From NCBI GenBank assembly GCA_905372835.1, contig CAJPQK010000001.1, positions 248,001 through 312,000 of the forward strand: a DNA stretch of 64,000 bases, given 5' to 3'. This DNA comes from Candidatus Saccharimonadota bacterium (lineage in GTDB: Bacteria > Patescibacteriota > Saccharimonadia > Saccharimonadales > Saccharimonadaceae). A program made the translations under genes and the position numbers. This document shows positions 23,945 to 32,940 of this stretch, in pieces. The notes under the pieces are model-generated. The model was given only the letters and a program-made list of their open reading frames with translations. It was not told the DNA's origin and searched no databases. The number at the start of each line of letters is the position of its first letter. Positions within the stretch are counted from its first letter, which is position 1.

Positions 23945-24955
23945 ATGGCAATTGAGAGAATAGTCGATACTAGTTCGCACAGTGATGATACCGAGGAGCA
24001 GCGGATTGAAGTCAGCCTGCGTCCGCAGAGTTTTAGTGAGTATGTCGGGCAGGAGCGGTTGAAGCGTAATCTGCGCTTGGCAATTGAAGCGGCGAAAAAG
24101 CGCGGTGAGCCACTGGATCATGTGCTGCTCTACGGCCCGCCAGGACTGGGCAAGACGACCATGGCGACGGTGATCGCTAACGAGATGGGGACAAATCTTC
24201 GCATCACCAGTGGCCCGGCCATTGAAAAGGCGGGTGATCTGGCATCAATTTTGACGAATTTAGCGGACGGCGATATCTTGTTCATTGATGAGATTCATCG
24301 GCTCGGTCGGGCGGTGGAAGAGATATTATATTCGGCCATGGAAGATTTCAAGCTGGATATCGTCATTGGCAAAGGGCCGGCAGCCCGGTCAATTCGGCTG
24401 GATCTGCCGCGGTTTACGGTGATTGGCGCGACGACGCGGACGGGTAGTCTGGCAGCGCCGCTGCGCGATCGATTTGGACATATTTACCGCTTGGAGTTTT
24501 ATGAGCCAGAGGATATCGCGAAAATTGTGACGCGGAGTGCAGCCATCCTGGAATCGTCGATTCGACATGAAGCGGCGAACTTGTTGTCGACGCGAGCCCG
24601 CTTGACGCCGCGCATCGCCAATCGCCTGCTCAAGCGCGTACGCGATTATGCCGATGTGAATGGCGATGGCATAATTGATGTGAAAACGACAACGAGTGCC
24701 TTGGAAATGCTAGAAGTGGACGAGCTGGGATTAGACCCAGCCGACCGTAATTTACTACAATCAATCCTGGAAAATTATGGCGATAATCCAGTGGGGCTAA
24801 CGACCATTGCTGCGCTGACTGGCGATGAAGCGACGACAATTGAGGATTTTTATGAGCCGTATTTACTACAAATTGGCTTCATTGAGCGTACACCGCGCGG
24901 TCGGCGCATCACTCTGCGTGCTCAGGCGCATTTGGGATATCAACCTAAAAAATGA
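23945..24955 (+). CDS. ruvB: Holliday junction branch migration ATPase RuvB
   Basis: RuvB is the hexameric AAA+ motor that drives branch migration. The 336-residue protein has the N-terminal SLRPQSFSEYVGQE, Walker A GPPGLGKTT (about 62-70), Walker B FIDEIHRL, sensor GATTRTG and the arginine-finger region. The winged-helix end has GLTTIAALTGDEATTIED and RTPRGR. It is separated from ruvC-ruvA by two genes. TATAAT (23933-23938) is six bases before the ATG. Confidence 0.98.
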   Translation: MAIERIVDTSSHSDDTEEQRIEVSLRPQSFSEYVGQERLKRNLRLAIEAAKKRGEPLDHVLLYGPPGLGKTTMATVIANEMGTNLRITSGPAIEKAGDLASILTNLADGDILFIDEIHRLGRAVEEILYSAMEDFKLDIVIGKGPAARSIRLDLPRFTVIGATTRTGSLAAPLRDRFGHIYRLEFYEPEDIAKIVTRSAAILESSIRHEAANLLSTRARLTPRIANRLLKRVRDYADVNGDGIIDVKTTTSALEMLEVDELGLDPADRNLLQSILENYGDNPVGLTTIAALTGDEATTIEDFYEPYLLQIGFIERTPRGRRITLRAQAHLGYQPKK

Positions 24956-24967
24956 TAAACTGTAGAT

Positions 24968-25807
24968 ATGGATACGAAGGACCATCAGTCGAATAATCAA
25001 CAGCCAGCTGCATATGATGTTGAGGGTAGGCCGCTGTATTATCATCCGCCGCAAGATGCGCAACCAGAAGAGCCACAGTCGACAGCTGCGCAGCGCCCGT
25101 CTCATGTAACTGTGCTTCCAGAGTCGATGGAGGGGCAGAATTTTGATCCACGCATTCGTAGTCAGTACGCCAATGAGCCAGACGTTGTTCATACCGTACG
25201 TAATCTTGAGCCACAACCAATGGTGATTAGTGAAGAATTGAAACGCAAACATGAAGAGTCAGTTGCGCAGTACCCACAGCTTAACTTGAGCGAAGGCGAA
25301 TATGTCATTTTGGACATCAAGCGCCATCCCATTGGTATTGTTGCACCAATTGCCATCACGGTTGTTATCATTATGGTTATATTTGGTTTTGCTTTTTTGT
25401 ATCCGTCACTGATTACTGGTGGAAGCTTGCTGCCAGTACCGTCTCCAACAGCTATGTTTGGCATCGCTACCCTGTTTGCTATATTGGCGGCGTTAGGCGG
25501 AGCGGTGGCACTTTGGGTTTACCTACAGAACCAATTTTATATGACCAACGAGAGCGTGATCCAAGAAATTCAAGAAAGCTTGTTTTCTCGCCACGAGCAA
25601 ACAGTTAGCCTTGGCAGTATTGAAGATGCTAGCTTTCGTCAGTCAGGAATTATTCAGATGATCTTTAACTATGGAACTATTCGACTGAGTACTGAGGGTG
25701 AAGAGACCACTTATATCTTCCATTTTGTAGCAAATCCAAAGCACCAAATAGGAATCGTCAATAACGCCATTGAGGCATTTAAGAACGGTCGTCCAGTCGA
25801 CGATTAG
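24968..25807 (+). CDS. Membrane protein with a bacterial PH-like domain
   Basis: This 279-residue protein has a disordered Gln/Pro-rich N-terminus (to about 85), two transmembrane spans (about 117-140 and 158-180) and a bacterial PH-like domain (about 185-275). The PH part shows FYMTNESVIQEIQESLFSRHEQTVSLGSIEDAS, as in the YdbS/bPH_2 group. These proteins are often linked to membrane or lipid homeostasis, but no activity is known. It ends flush against the reverse-strand pilin gene with no spacer. Confidence 0.75.
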   Translation: MDTKDHQSNNQQPAAYDVEGRPLYYHPPQDAQPEEPQSTAAQRPSHVTVLPESMEGQNFDPRIRSQYANEPDVVHTVRNLEPQPMVISEELKRKHEESVAQYPQLNLSEGEYVILDIKRHPIGIVAPIAITVVIIMVIFGFAFLYPSLITGGSLLPVPSPTAMFGIATLFAILAALGGAVALWVYLQNQFYMTNESVIQEIQESLFSRHEQTVSLGSIEDASFRQSGIIQMIFNYGTIRLSTEGEETTYIFHFVANPKHQIGIVNNAIEAFKNGRPVDD

Positions 25808-26200
25808 CTATTTGTTGCGACTTTCTTTGACAAAGTCACTCTCATTAACCAGCTTTGCTCTCAAAGTGAAGTGTTTACATTTTCCTTCTTGACAATTTTG
25901 GGTTTCGTAACGATACGCACTGTTGGCGTCGCCAATCTTTTTGCCCTTTGGATCGGTCAATAGTGCTTTGTCCATGGTTGGTAGTGTGTCGTCAGCCAAA
26001 GTTTCTGGGTAGTAGCCGTGCTGTTTGTAGAAGCTTTCTTCCAGGCTGTAGTACATGGCATTGATGGCTGTTTTCTTGTGGCTGTCGTCGCCGGCATTTT
26101 TTACTTTTCCAACCTGTACTACCGCAATGCCCAAACCAACAGTCAGTATGACGATGACAAATAATAACTCAATAACGGTAAATCCAGAATATTTTTTCAT
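25808..26200 (-). CDS. Type IV pilin-like protein
   Basis: This 130-residue prepilin has a short leader MKKYSG, the cleavage/methylation site GFTVIELL and a hydrophobic alpha1 helix. The globular part has two Cys (CQEGKC) close together. It stands alone, away from the other pilin genes at 44995-47068. The reverse-strand -10 box (26209-26214) is eight bases from the ATG. It could be a minor pilin or pseudopilin. Confidence 0.85.
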   Translation of the reverse strand: MKKYSGFTVIELLFVIVILTVGLGIAVVQVGKVKNAGDDSHKKTAINAMYYSLEESFYKQHGYYPETLADDTLPTMDKALLTDPKGKKIGDANSAYRYETQNCQEGKCKHFTLRAKLVNESDFVKESRNK

Positions 26201-26244
26201 ATATTGCTATTATAGCAAAATTTGGCCTTAAGCCCTAGAGAATG

Positions 26245-26270
26245 TATAATAAAAGTATCAAGTAAGGAGG
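26245..26270 (+). promoter_or_regulatory. -10 box and ribosome binding site of recA
   Basis: TATAAT (26245-26250) is followed by a ~20-base leader carrying AAGGAGG before the ATG at 26278. No obvious LexA-type palindrome is seen around it. Confidence 0.6.
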
Positions 26271-26277
26271 GAACATC

Positions 26278-27333
26278 ATGGCTAAGACTGATGAGAAAAA
26301 GGCAGTAAAAACTGAAAAGTCGGTAGCGGCTGAGAAGAAAGTTGATGATGGCAAATTAAAAGCGCTGGGCCTGGCCATGGATCAGATCACCAAGCAGTTT
26401 GGTGATGGCTCGATTATGAAACTCGGTGAGGCGCACAAAGTTGATGTTGAAGTGATTCCGTCGGGTTCATTGAGCCTCGATTTGGCGCTAGGCGGCGGTT
26501 ACCCGAAGGGTCGTATCATTGAGATTTACGGCCCGGAAAGTTCAGGTAAGACGACCCTGACGCTACATGCCATTGCCGAAATTCAAAAGCAGGGTGGCAC
26601 GGCAGCATTCATCGATGCTGAGCACGCGCTTGACCCGAGCTACGCCAAGCGGTTGGGTGTGGACACCGAGAATCTGCTGGTCTCACAGCCAGACAACGGT
26701 GAGCAGGCGCTGGAAATTACCGAAACCTTGGTGCGCTCAAACGCGGTAGACCTCATTGTGGTGGACTCGGTGGCAGCACTGACCCCACAAGCGGAAATTG
26801 ACGGCGATATGGGTGATTCGCACATGGGTCTGCAGGCACGACTGATGAGCCAAGCGCTGCGTAAATTGACTGGTATCATCAACAAATCGAAAGCGACGGT
26901 GATTTTCATCAACCAGATTCGCATGAAGATTGGTGTGATGTTTGGTAATCCTGAGACCACGACGGGTGGTAACGCGCTGAAGTTTTATGCCTCACAGCGC
27001 GTGGATATCCGCCGGATCGGGCAGATCAAGGTTGGCGATGATATCCTTGGTAACCGCACTAAGATCAAGGTGGTGAAAAATAAGATTGCGCCGCCATTTC
27101 GCATCGCTGAGTTTGACATTATGTATAACGAAGGCATTTCTAAAACTGGTGATATTCTGGATTTGGCAGCCACGCACGGCATCGTCGAAAAATCTGGCGC
27201 CTTTTACAAATATAACGGCGAGACCATCGGTCAAGGCCGTGATAAAACTAAATTGTACCTGAAAGAACATCCTGAGGTTCTGACGGAAATTGATCAGAAG
27301 GTTCGCGACAAAGTGAAAGAAGGAGAAAACTAA
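26278..27333 (+). CDS. recA: Recombinase RecA
   Basis: RecA forms filaments on single-stranded DNA and catalyses strand exchange. The 351-residue protein has Walker A GPESSGKTT, Walker B LIVVDSVAALTPQAEI, the loop L1/L2 region with FINQIRMKIGVMFGNPETTTGG, and ALKFYASQRVDIRR. A Lys-rich extension of about 25 residues precedes the usual start of homology. It is translationally coupled to the next gene, since its stop and the next ATG share a base (TAATG). Confidence 0.98.
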   Translation: MAKTDEKKAVKTEKSVAAEKKVDDGKLKALGLAMDQITKQFGDGSIMKLGEAHKVDVEVIPSGSLSLDLALGGGYPKGRIIEIYGPESSGKTTLTLHAIAEIQKQGGTAAFIDAEHALDPSYAKRLGVDTENLLVSQPDNGEQALEITETLVRSNAVDLIVVDSVAALTPQAEIDGDMGDSHMGLQARLMSQALRKLTGIINKSKATVIFINQIRMKIGVMFGNPETTTGGNALKFYASQRVDIRRIGQIKVGDDILGNRTKIKVVKNKIAPPFRIAEFDIMYNEGISKTGDILDLAATHGIVEKSGAFYKYNGETIGQGRDKTKLYLKEHPEVLTEIDQKVRDKVKEGEN

Positions 27334-27857
27334 TGCGCGCAGCAGATACTGCATATCCAGTCGAAAAACATATGGCGTCAGTCAGTCTGGTCTTTGATGA
27401 TGAGCAAAACGCGTATCTTCGCGAGTTGTCAGAAACAATGAACCTTGACTTTGGTGAGTTTATCCCACACGTGACATTGATTAACGTGACTGAGCGGGAT
27501 ATGCCACGTCTCAAAGCAGCCGCTGCGGCGCTACCCGTCCTTGATAAGTTGGTGCTTGATGGAGTTAATTTCCTGCCAGATAAAGCAGGCAACTGTGTTT
27601 GGGTGGAGCTGCGCACGCAGAAAACTGCCTGGATGGTTGAGGCGCGCCAGCAATTACTCGCGGCACTGGATGGTATTCATCCGGGGCTGGATGTCGATGG
27701 CTTCCGCCCGCACATCACGCTTGGTTGCGTCGAGGCCGGTACGCTGGACGACGTTAATATGAGCGCTATTCCAGGGCAACTACCGGTCATCACCGAATCG
27801 CGTGCTGCTGCTTGCTACAACGGCGTGCATGGCAAGGTGGTCGAGGTAGTCGAGTAG
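27333..27857 (+). CDS. 2H phosphoesterase (2'-5' RNA ligase superfamily)
   Basis: This 174-residue protein carries the two HxT motifs of the 2H superfamily, PHVTLINV (about residues 46-53) and PHITLGCV (about 128-135), spaced as expected. Members hydrolyse 2',3'-cyclic phosphates or ligate RNA ends. Their job in bacteria is often unclear. Overlap with recA by one base implies coexpression, and a tie to DNA/RNA repair is an inference from context. An alternative internal start is ATG 27372. Confidence 0.8.
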   Translation: MRAADTAYPVEKHMASVSLVFDDEQNAYLRELSETMNLDFGEFIPHVTLINVTERDMPRLKAAAAALPVLDKLVLDGVNFLPDKAGNCVWVELRTQKTAWMVEARQQLLAALDGIHPGLDVDGFRPHITLGCVEAGTLDDVNMSAIPGQLPVITESRAAACYNGVHGKVVEVVE

Positions 27858-27902
27858 CCTCTGCCAGTAGCGAGCTCACTGTTTTCGCGTTATAATATTT
27901 TT

Positions 27903-28562
27903 ATGAAAATCACTGACATCTCTCTTCAGGCTCGCGATAACAACCGTGTTAATGTGAGTGTTGATGGCGTATACAGCTTCAGTTTGGACATCGCTCAGGT
28001 GACTGACTTAAACCTTAAGGCCGGCCATGAATTGAGTGATGGGGAGCTGGAGGAGCTGCAGGAAGAGAGTCAGTTTGGCAAGCTATATATGCGGGCGCTT
28101 GAATATTGCTTGCGGCGGCCACATTCAGTTAAGGAAGTCAGGGATTATCTATGGCGAAAAACCCAGCCAGCGCTTCGTAAGGGGCAAACTGGTATGAACA
28201 ATCCTGTGGTCTATTCAGAGCGGGTGGCTTCGCGAGTACTGAGTAAGCTCCAGCAGAAATCATATGTTAATGATGAAGAATTCGCACGGTGGTGGGTGGA
28301 GAACCGTCAGCTCAGCAAAGGTGTAAGTCGGCGTAAATTGATGACTGAATTGCGCTCAAAAGGTGTCCATCCAGACATCATTTCACAGATGCTTGAAAAG
28401 ACTGACCGTACGGACGAGCAGGAGCTGATGAAGGTCATTGCTAAAAAACGCCGTCGTTACGCGGGCGATAGACAAAAGTTCGTGCAGTATCTGGTGCGTC
28501 AAGGCTTTTCCTATGACGATGTGGTGTCTACTTTGAATGATGTTGAGGAAGTAAATAACTGA
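27903..28562 (+). CDS. recX: RecA regulator RecX
   Basis: RecX binds and limits RecA filaments. The 219-residue protein has the RecX helical repeats: YCLRRPHSVKEVRDYL, YVNDEEFARWWVENR, KLMTELRSKGV and the terminal VQYLVRQGFSYDDVVSTL. The N-terminal about 55 residues form a small beta domain, seen in longer RecX proteins. TATAAT (27891-27896) lies six bases before the ATG. Position two genes after recA fits the family. Confidence 0.92.
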   Translation: MKITDISLQARDNNRVNVSVDGVYSFSLDIAQVTDLNLKAGHELSDGELEELQEESQFGKLYMRALEYCLRRPHSVKEVRDYLWRKTQPALRKGQTGMNNPVVYSERVASRVLSKLQQKSYVNDEEFARWWVENRQLSKGVSRRKLMTELRSKGVHPDIISQMLEKTDRTDEQELMKVIAKKRRRYAGDRQKFVQYLVRQGFSYDDVVSTLNDVEEVNN

Positions 28563-28566
28563 GGCT

Positions 28567-29130
28567 TTACGACGCTTGCTTTTTGCGGAAAGGATTTTCG
28601 TAGGCCTGTAAAACCGGCTTCTCGACGTGCTGTTCTTGACGTGGAACAGTTGCTGATTTTACGACTATCTGATCGTCGGTCACTTTGACGATTTGTGAGC
28701 GGTGAATGAGCATTTCGGTATCGCCAAAACTGCGAAGCAGTGGACGCTTCACGCTAAGCTGCTGAATGAGAAAGCTGCCAGCCATCACCGTGTAGCCGAT
28801 AACTTTACCGACTTTACGACCGTCTTTTTCTACGACATGTTTGCCCATCAAAACGAATTTGTATTCGTAAATTTTTTGTAGCTCTATAACGTCTGAAACA
28901 CCGACGAGTTCATCAGCCGAATCAATGATCATACCGAGTGGGCCGATCTCTCGCACATCGTCCAGCCTAAGCAGCGTTGGCCGCTGGTCGAGGAGCGGTC
29001 CTTCCAGTTCATAGGCAACGATTGATAGGTTACGCGGATCGATTATTTCGCGAGCAGTCCTCCCTAATTCGGCGCCTGTCTGGAGGCTCATCACCGGAGT
29101 GTTCATGAATCTGCTGGCTGAAATTAACAT
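28567..29130 (-). CDS. PRC-barrel domain protein
   Basis: This 187-residue protein appears to hold two PRC-barrel-like beta domains, MNTPVMSLQTGAELGRTARE... and VEKDGRKVGKVIGYTV..., followed by a charged tail. PRC-barrels occur in photosynthetic, ribosome-maturation and polar-localisation proteins, so the domain name gives little on function. It lies downstream of the pilus operon on the same strand. Its own -10 box, nine bases before the ATG, suggests a separate transcript. Confidence 0.7.
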   Translation of the reverse strand: MLISASRFMNTPVMSLQTGAELGRTAREIIDPRNLSIVAYELEGPLLDQRPTLLRLDDVREIGPLGMIIDSADELVGVSDVIELQKIYEYKFVLMGKHVVEKDGRKVGKVIGYTVMAGSFLIQQLSVKRPLLRSFGDTEMLIHRSQIVKVTDDQIVVKSATVPRQEQHVEKPVLQAYENPFRKKQAS

Positions 29131-29150
29131 ACAGTATCTATTATACTACC

Positions 29151-29438
29151 TTACTCGACAAATGGGTTAATTCTTCCGCTGCCCGGCAGAGAGAATGGCT
29201 TTGCTGCTTGTGATGAGCTGTTATACTCTTTGATACGATCGATAGTATTGGTGTCAAACTTGGTAGTCTCTACAACTTTTGCATCAACATCGTCACTGGA
29301 ACTGGTGACGCTGCTGATTAAGAAAATTGCGACTGAAACTGCAATCACGATGGTCATGGTGTATAAAGTGATATGGTAGCGATGCAAGAACCGCGCCAGG
29401 ATTACGCCTAATTGTCCAACAGATGGTGAATTATTCAT
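29151..29438 (-). CDS. Small single-span membrane protein of the pilus operon
   Basis: This 95-residue protein has one transmembrane helix (about 24-45), an external Ser/Asp-rich stretch and a terminal GSGRINPFVE. That ending resembles the NPF-type motif found at the ends of some pilus assembly proteins. It overlaps the pilO stop by four bases, so it is the last gene of the operon. A PilP-like linker role is possible but not shown. Confidence 0.7.
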   Translation of the reverse strand: MNNSPSVGQLGVILARFLHRYHITLYTMTIVIAVSVAIFLISSVTSSSDDVDAKVVETTKFDTNTIDRIKEYNSSSQAAKPFSLPGSGRINPFVE

Positions 29439-30058
29439 CGTAAGTATAGCTCCAGTTTTAATGCTTGTGATTCAACTTCTTGTGGATTCTCTCCTTTGGC
29501 GAGGGATATGTTTGCTACTTGCATACGGGTCAGGTTTTGTTCTAGTAGGTGTAAGAATTGCAAGAAGCGCACGTAATTGAGGTGCTTGTCCATCTGGATG
29601 GAAACTGAGGTGCTTTTAGCTCCAGACGGAGACGGACTGCTTGGCGTAGCTGGCGTTTTGCTGGCTGTTGAAGAGCTACTCTTGCCGCCCGATGCTGTGC
29701 TATCATCCTGGAAGGTAAATGACGAGATGCCGACACCGGCCTGTCGAGCGTAGGCAGTGATGTCGTTAATAATCTGGTTTTGGTATTGGTAGCTGGTGGA
29801 CTCAGCGACAATCTTTTCAGCCTTCTTAACGCTATCTTGATATTTTTCCAGCTTGCTTGAGAGTGATCTGACGTCTTGTAGTTTTTTGTCAGCGGCTTTA
29901 GCATCAGCTTGCACGCCTGCAACTTGTTGGGCCGAGTCTTTCATGAAGCTGTATGCCATGTAGAAACCAGCGGTCATGACAAGCAGCATCAAGACTAAGG
30001 CTAGCGACAGTAGGATGCGAGCCAAGGTTGCATTTAATTGAAGTTTTTGTATGTTCAT
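29435..30058 (-). CDS. pilO: Type IV pilus assembly protein PilO
   Basis: This 207-residue inner-membrane protein has one N-terminal span (about 15-38), a coiled coil (about 45-85) and a ferredoxin-like domain. SVSIQMDKHLNYVRFLQFLHLLEQNLTRMQV is typical of PilO/GspM-like folds; I cite it only as the region around residues 150-180. A Ser/Thr-rich insert lies at about 120-145. With PilM and PilN it should form the alignment complex. It overlaps both neighbours by four bases. Confidence 0.85.
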   Translation of the reverse strand: MNIQKLQLNATLARILLSLALVLMLLVMTAGFYMAYSFMKDSAQQVAGVQADAKAADKKLQDVRSLSSKLEKYQDSVKKAEKIVAESTSYQYQNQIINDITAYARQAGVGISSFTFQDDSTASGGKSSSSTASKTPATPSSPSPSGAKSTSVSIQMDKHLNYVRFLQFLHLLEQNLTRMQVANISLAKGENPQEVESQALKLELYLR

Positions 30059-30615
30059 GATTTTATCACCTCCGGGCGGATAACAACACTTATGACAATT
30101 GACATTGGATAGCCATCCTTCGCCTCATTGGCGGTTACTGATACCAGGTGGACGTTTTGGAATATATCTTTTTTGTTCTCTAGGGCGGTTTTTAGCTCCA
30201 GAGCGTCATTGTAACTTTTTCCTTTGGTAGTGAGACTGACTGGCTTACCGAAAGTAGTTGCGTCCAGGTCTAGAGACTGCAGGACGATATTTTTTGGTAG
30301 CGTCTGAGCTATTTTTACGGCAATCTTTGAGTACGGCACCTCTTTATCTAAAATGGACTTTGCAATTTTGAGGTTGTCCGAGAATTGCTTAGCTTGTTGC
30401 TGAACTTCTTGATATTGTGATAATTGTCGGTTACTTTCAGCAATGGTTTGCTCAGCATCTGACTTGGATTTCAGCAAAATGAAGTAGGATATGCCGATAT
30501 AGATGAACAGTAGTGCTGCCAGTGCCAATGAAATGATGCAGTAGCGCGCCAACAGTCTGTTGGTTTGCCCGGCGATGATTTGACGTTTTTCGTCCTGAGG
30601 TAATAGGTTTATCAT
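30055..30615 (-). CDS. pilN: Type IV pilus assembly protein PilN
   Basis: This 186-residue protein starts MINLLPQDEKR, the conserved N-terminal tail that PilN inserts into PilM. A transmembrane helix (about 25-50), a coiled coil and a small periplasmic-type domain follow. The INLLP motif and position between pilM and pilO make the call firm. It overlaps pilM and pilO by four bases. Confidence 0.92.
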   Translation of the reverse strand: MINLLPQDEKRQIIAGQTNRLLARYCIISLALAALLFIYIGISYFILLKSKSDAEQTIAESNRQLSQYQEVQQQAKQFSDNLKIAKSILDKEVPYSKIAVKIAQTLPKNIVLQSLDLDATTFGKPVSLTTKGKSYNDALELKTALENKKDIFQNVHLVSVTANEAKDGYPMSIVISVVIRPEVIKS

Positions 30616-31676
30616 TTCCAGATCTCCTTTGGATCAACCAGCGCCAAGCCTGCAACCGTCATCAAGTGAGTTCGAAGTTGCTTCGTTGGTGGCTGTAGTG
30701 AGCTAAAGTTCAATGCTTGCCAAGGGCTCGCTGTACGACTCGGCATCATCAGCTCGTTAGTAAAATAATCACCCAATCCTGGAATATTACTGCCGCTACC
30801 GACGATCAATAATTGTTCCATCTTTGGCTCATTCGGGAAGTGTTCAGAGTAGTAGCGGATGATTTTTTGGGTTTCTTTGACAACTGTTTCCAAGCTTGGC
30901 TTAAGCGCACTGGTGATTTGCGCTTGCTTTGGTCCAGAATTCAGACCGCTCAGAACTTTCAGCTGATGGGCTGCTTCCAGCGGTGTATTGAGCTTTTTGG
31001 CAATGTTGAGAGTGAAGGTGTTGCCACCGATATTGACACCAGAAGTCACGCGTATAACAGAGTCTAAAATTGCGATGTCTGTCGTCGATGGTCCGATGTC
31101 CAAAATGACGGTTGGTAGCCCGCCGCTTTCAGTTGATTTCAAAATACGGGCGATGGCGTTGATGCTTGGTTCGATCATGGCAATTTCAATACCACATTGT
31201 TTGGCGATGGTCGTCATCACTTCGATGTCTTTTTTCGGCGCAGCGCACATCAGTACGGTCAGTGAATCTTTATCACGCTTGATGATCTGGTGGTCAACAT
31301 AGAGCAGGTCTGGCGGCATCGGTATATACTGTTCGACTTCCAGGTTGACCGCATCTCGCAAAGATGCTTCCTGGGCTTTAGGCACGGTGAAGGTACGCGA
31401 GAAGGTGCGTGATGTTGGCAGACTGAGGACAGCTCGATTGCTGTTCAGTTTGCCAACTAAGTTTTTTTCAAACAATTCGTTGATACGCGTAACGATATAG
31501 TCCGAGCAGACTTCTAAATCGTCAGACATCTTGGATGGATCGAAATCAATGGCACCGTAGCCGTGAACGCTCATCTTTGCGACGTCCAGCGACATGACTC
31601 GGGCGCCCACCTTGCTGAAATCAAATCCAATGATTGGTTTATTTTTGTAAAATATAGAACTCACAATATTGCCCAC
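30612..31676 (-). CDS. pilM: Type IV pilus assembly ATPase-fold protein PilM
   Basis: PilM is an actin/FtsA-like cytoplasmic protein that binds PilN and links to the motor. The 354-residue protein has the ASKHA motifs IIGFDFSKVGARVM, TVILDIGPSTTDIAIL and LLIVGSGSNIPGL. It starts after a 46-base gap from pilC, which contains a possible -10-like TATACT on the reverse strand. It may therefore have an internal promoter. Confidence 0.92.
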   Translation of the reverse strand: MGNIVSSIFYKNKPIIGFDFSKVGARVMSLDVAKMSVHGYGAIDFDPSKMSDDLEVCSDYIVTRINELFEKNLVGKLNSNRAVLSLPTSRTFSRTFTVPKAQEASLRDAVNLEVEQYIPMPPDLLYVDHQIIKRDKDSLTVLMCAAPKKDIEVMTTIAKQCGIEIAMIEPSINAIARILKSTESGGLPTVILDIGPSTTDIAILDSVIRVTSGVNIGGNTFTLNIAKKLNTPLEAAHQLKVLSGLNSGPKQAQITSALKPSLETVVKETQKIIRYYSEHFPNEPKMEQLLIVGSGSNIPGLGDYFTNELMMPSRTASPWQALNFSSLQPPTKQLRTHLMTVAGLALVDPKEIWK

Positions 31677-31722
31677 ACATTTATATAATTCTTTTTTAGT
31701 ATACCATAACCAATTTGATTTG

Positions 31723-32937
31723 CTAACCCTTAATTTGATTTGCTAATCCGGTGATTGGCATCATCACACTGGCAGCGATCAAGCCAACCATGCCACCCAT
31801 GAAAACAATCATCACTGGCTCGATGGTGGAGCTGATACTGGCGATGGCGGTATCGACTTCTTCTTCGTAAAAATCAGCCACCTTAACCAAGACCTGATCG
31901 GTTTGACCGGTTTCTTCACCGACTGCTAACATCTGTGCCACGATTGGCGGATATAGTACCTCGTCTTCAGCGATGATTTTTGAAAATACCTCACCGTTTT
32001 TTACGCGCTTGGCCGCACTATTGAGTGATTCTTCATAGACGTTATTACCAACTGCTTTGGAGGTCACTTCAAGTGCTTCCAACACCGCCACACCAGCGCC
32101 GATAAGGGAAGAGAAGGTACGAGTGAAGCGAGCGATGGCGATTTTTTTCATGATTTTGCCGATAATTGGTCCATGCACCAAAAAGTGATGATATTTTTTC
32201 TTGCCACCAGGTGTTTTGATGTAACGCAAGAAACCATAAATTGCTGCACCAACCAGTGGCAGCAGGATATACCAGAAATTGACCATAAAGGCACTGATCC
32301 CCAGCATGGCTTGGGTCAAAGCTGGTAGCTCGGCGTCTTCTCCCGCCAAATCTTTGATGGTTTTACCAATCATTGGTAGGACAAAGATCATCAAGCCGAA
32401 GAACGCACCGATGGTAATGACGATTAGTACCATCGGGTAGGTCATGGCTCCTTTAACCTTTTTCTTGATGGAGGCTGATTTTTCTTGCTGCAAGGCTAGG
32501 CGCTTCAAAATGTCGTCCAAAATACCACCAGTTTCACCAGCCCGAACCATGTTGACGTAGACATCATTGAAGGTGTCGGGGTGTCGCGCCAGTGCATCGG
32601 CAAACGACAAACCACTCTCGATGTCTTTTGAGACGTCGCCAATGATTGAGCGGAATGATGCGCTTTCGGCATGTTCTGTCATTGACTCCAGTGACCTGAG
32701 GATTGGCACACCAGCCGAGACCATGGAGCTTAACTGACGGGTAAACATTACCAATTCATCAGACTTAATTTTTCGACGGCGTTTGCGCCCAGGTTTGGCG
32801 TCTGTCTCTTTGAGATTGACCAATTTTAACCCTTGCGCTTGAATTGAGCGGATGGCAGCCGCGCGATCACTGGACTCTATAGTTGATGATAGCGTTGAGC
32901 CATCTTTTTTTGTCGCGACAAAACTAAAACTAGTCAT
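31723..32937 (-). CDS. pilC: Type IV pilus inner-membrane platform protein PilC
   Basis: This 404-residue T2SSF protein has two repeated cytoplasmic helical domains, each followed by transmembrane helices near residues 165-215 and 370-395. MFTRQLSSMVSAGVPILRSLE and RFTRTFSSLIGAGVAVLEALE are the repeat signatures, cited by position at about 64 and 265. GETGG/GEETGQ acidic motifs are present. It is separated from pilB by three bases. Confidence 0.95.
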   Translation of the reverse strand: MTSFSFVATKKDGSTLSSTIESSDRAAAIRSIQAQGLKLVNLKETDAKPGRKRRRKIKSDELVMFTRQLSSMVSAGVPILRSLESMTEHAESASFRSIIGDVSKDIESGLSFADALARHPDTFNDVYVNMVRAGETGGILDDILKRLALQQEKSASIKKKVKGAMTYPMVLIVITIGAFFGLMIFVLPMIGKTIKDLAGEDAELPALTQAMLGISAFMVNFWYILLPLVGAAIYGFLRYIKTPGGKKKYHHFLVHGPIIGKIMKKIAIARFTRTFSSLIGAGVAVLEALEVTSKAVGNNVYEESLNSAAKRVKNGEVFSKIIAEDEVLYPPIVAQMLAVGEETGQTDQVLVKVADFYEEEVDTAIASISSTIEPVMIVFMGGMVGLIAASVMMPITGLANQIKG

Positions 32938-32940
32938 GTG

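Noticed and set aside
26221..26278. An SOS (LexA) operator at recA
   Set aside because: No CGAAC or CTG-N10-CAG type palindrome is visible in the short upstream region.
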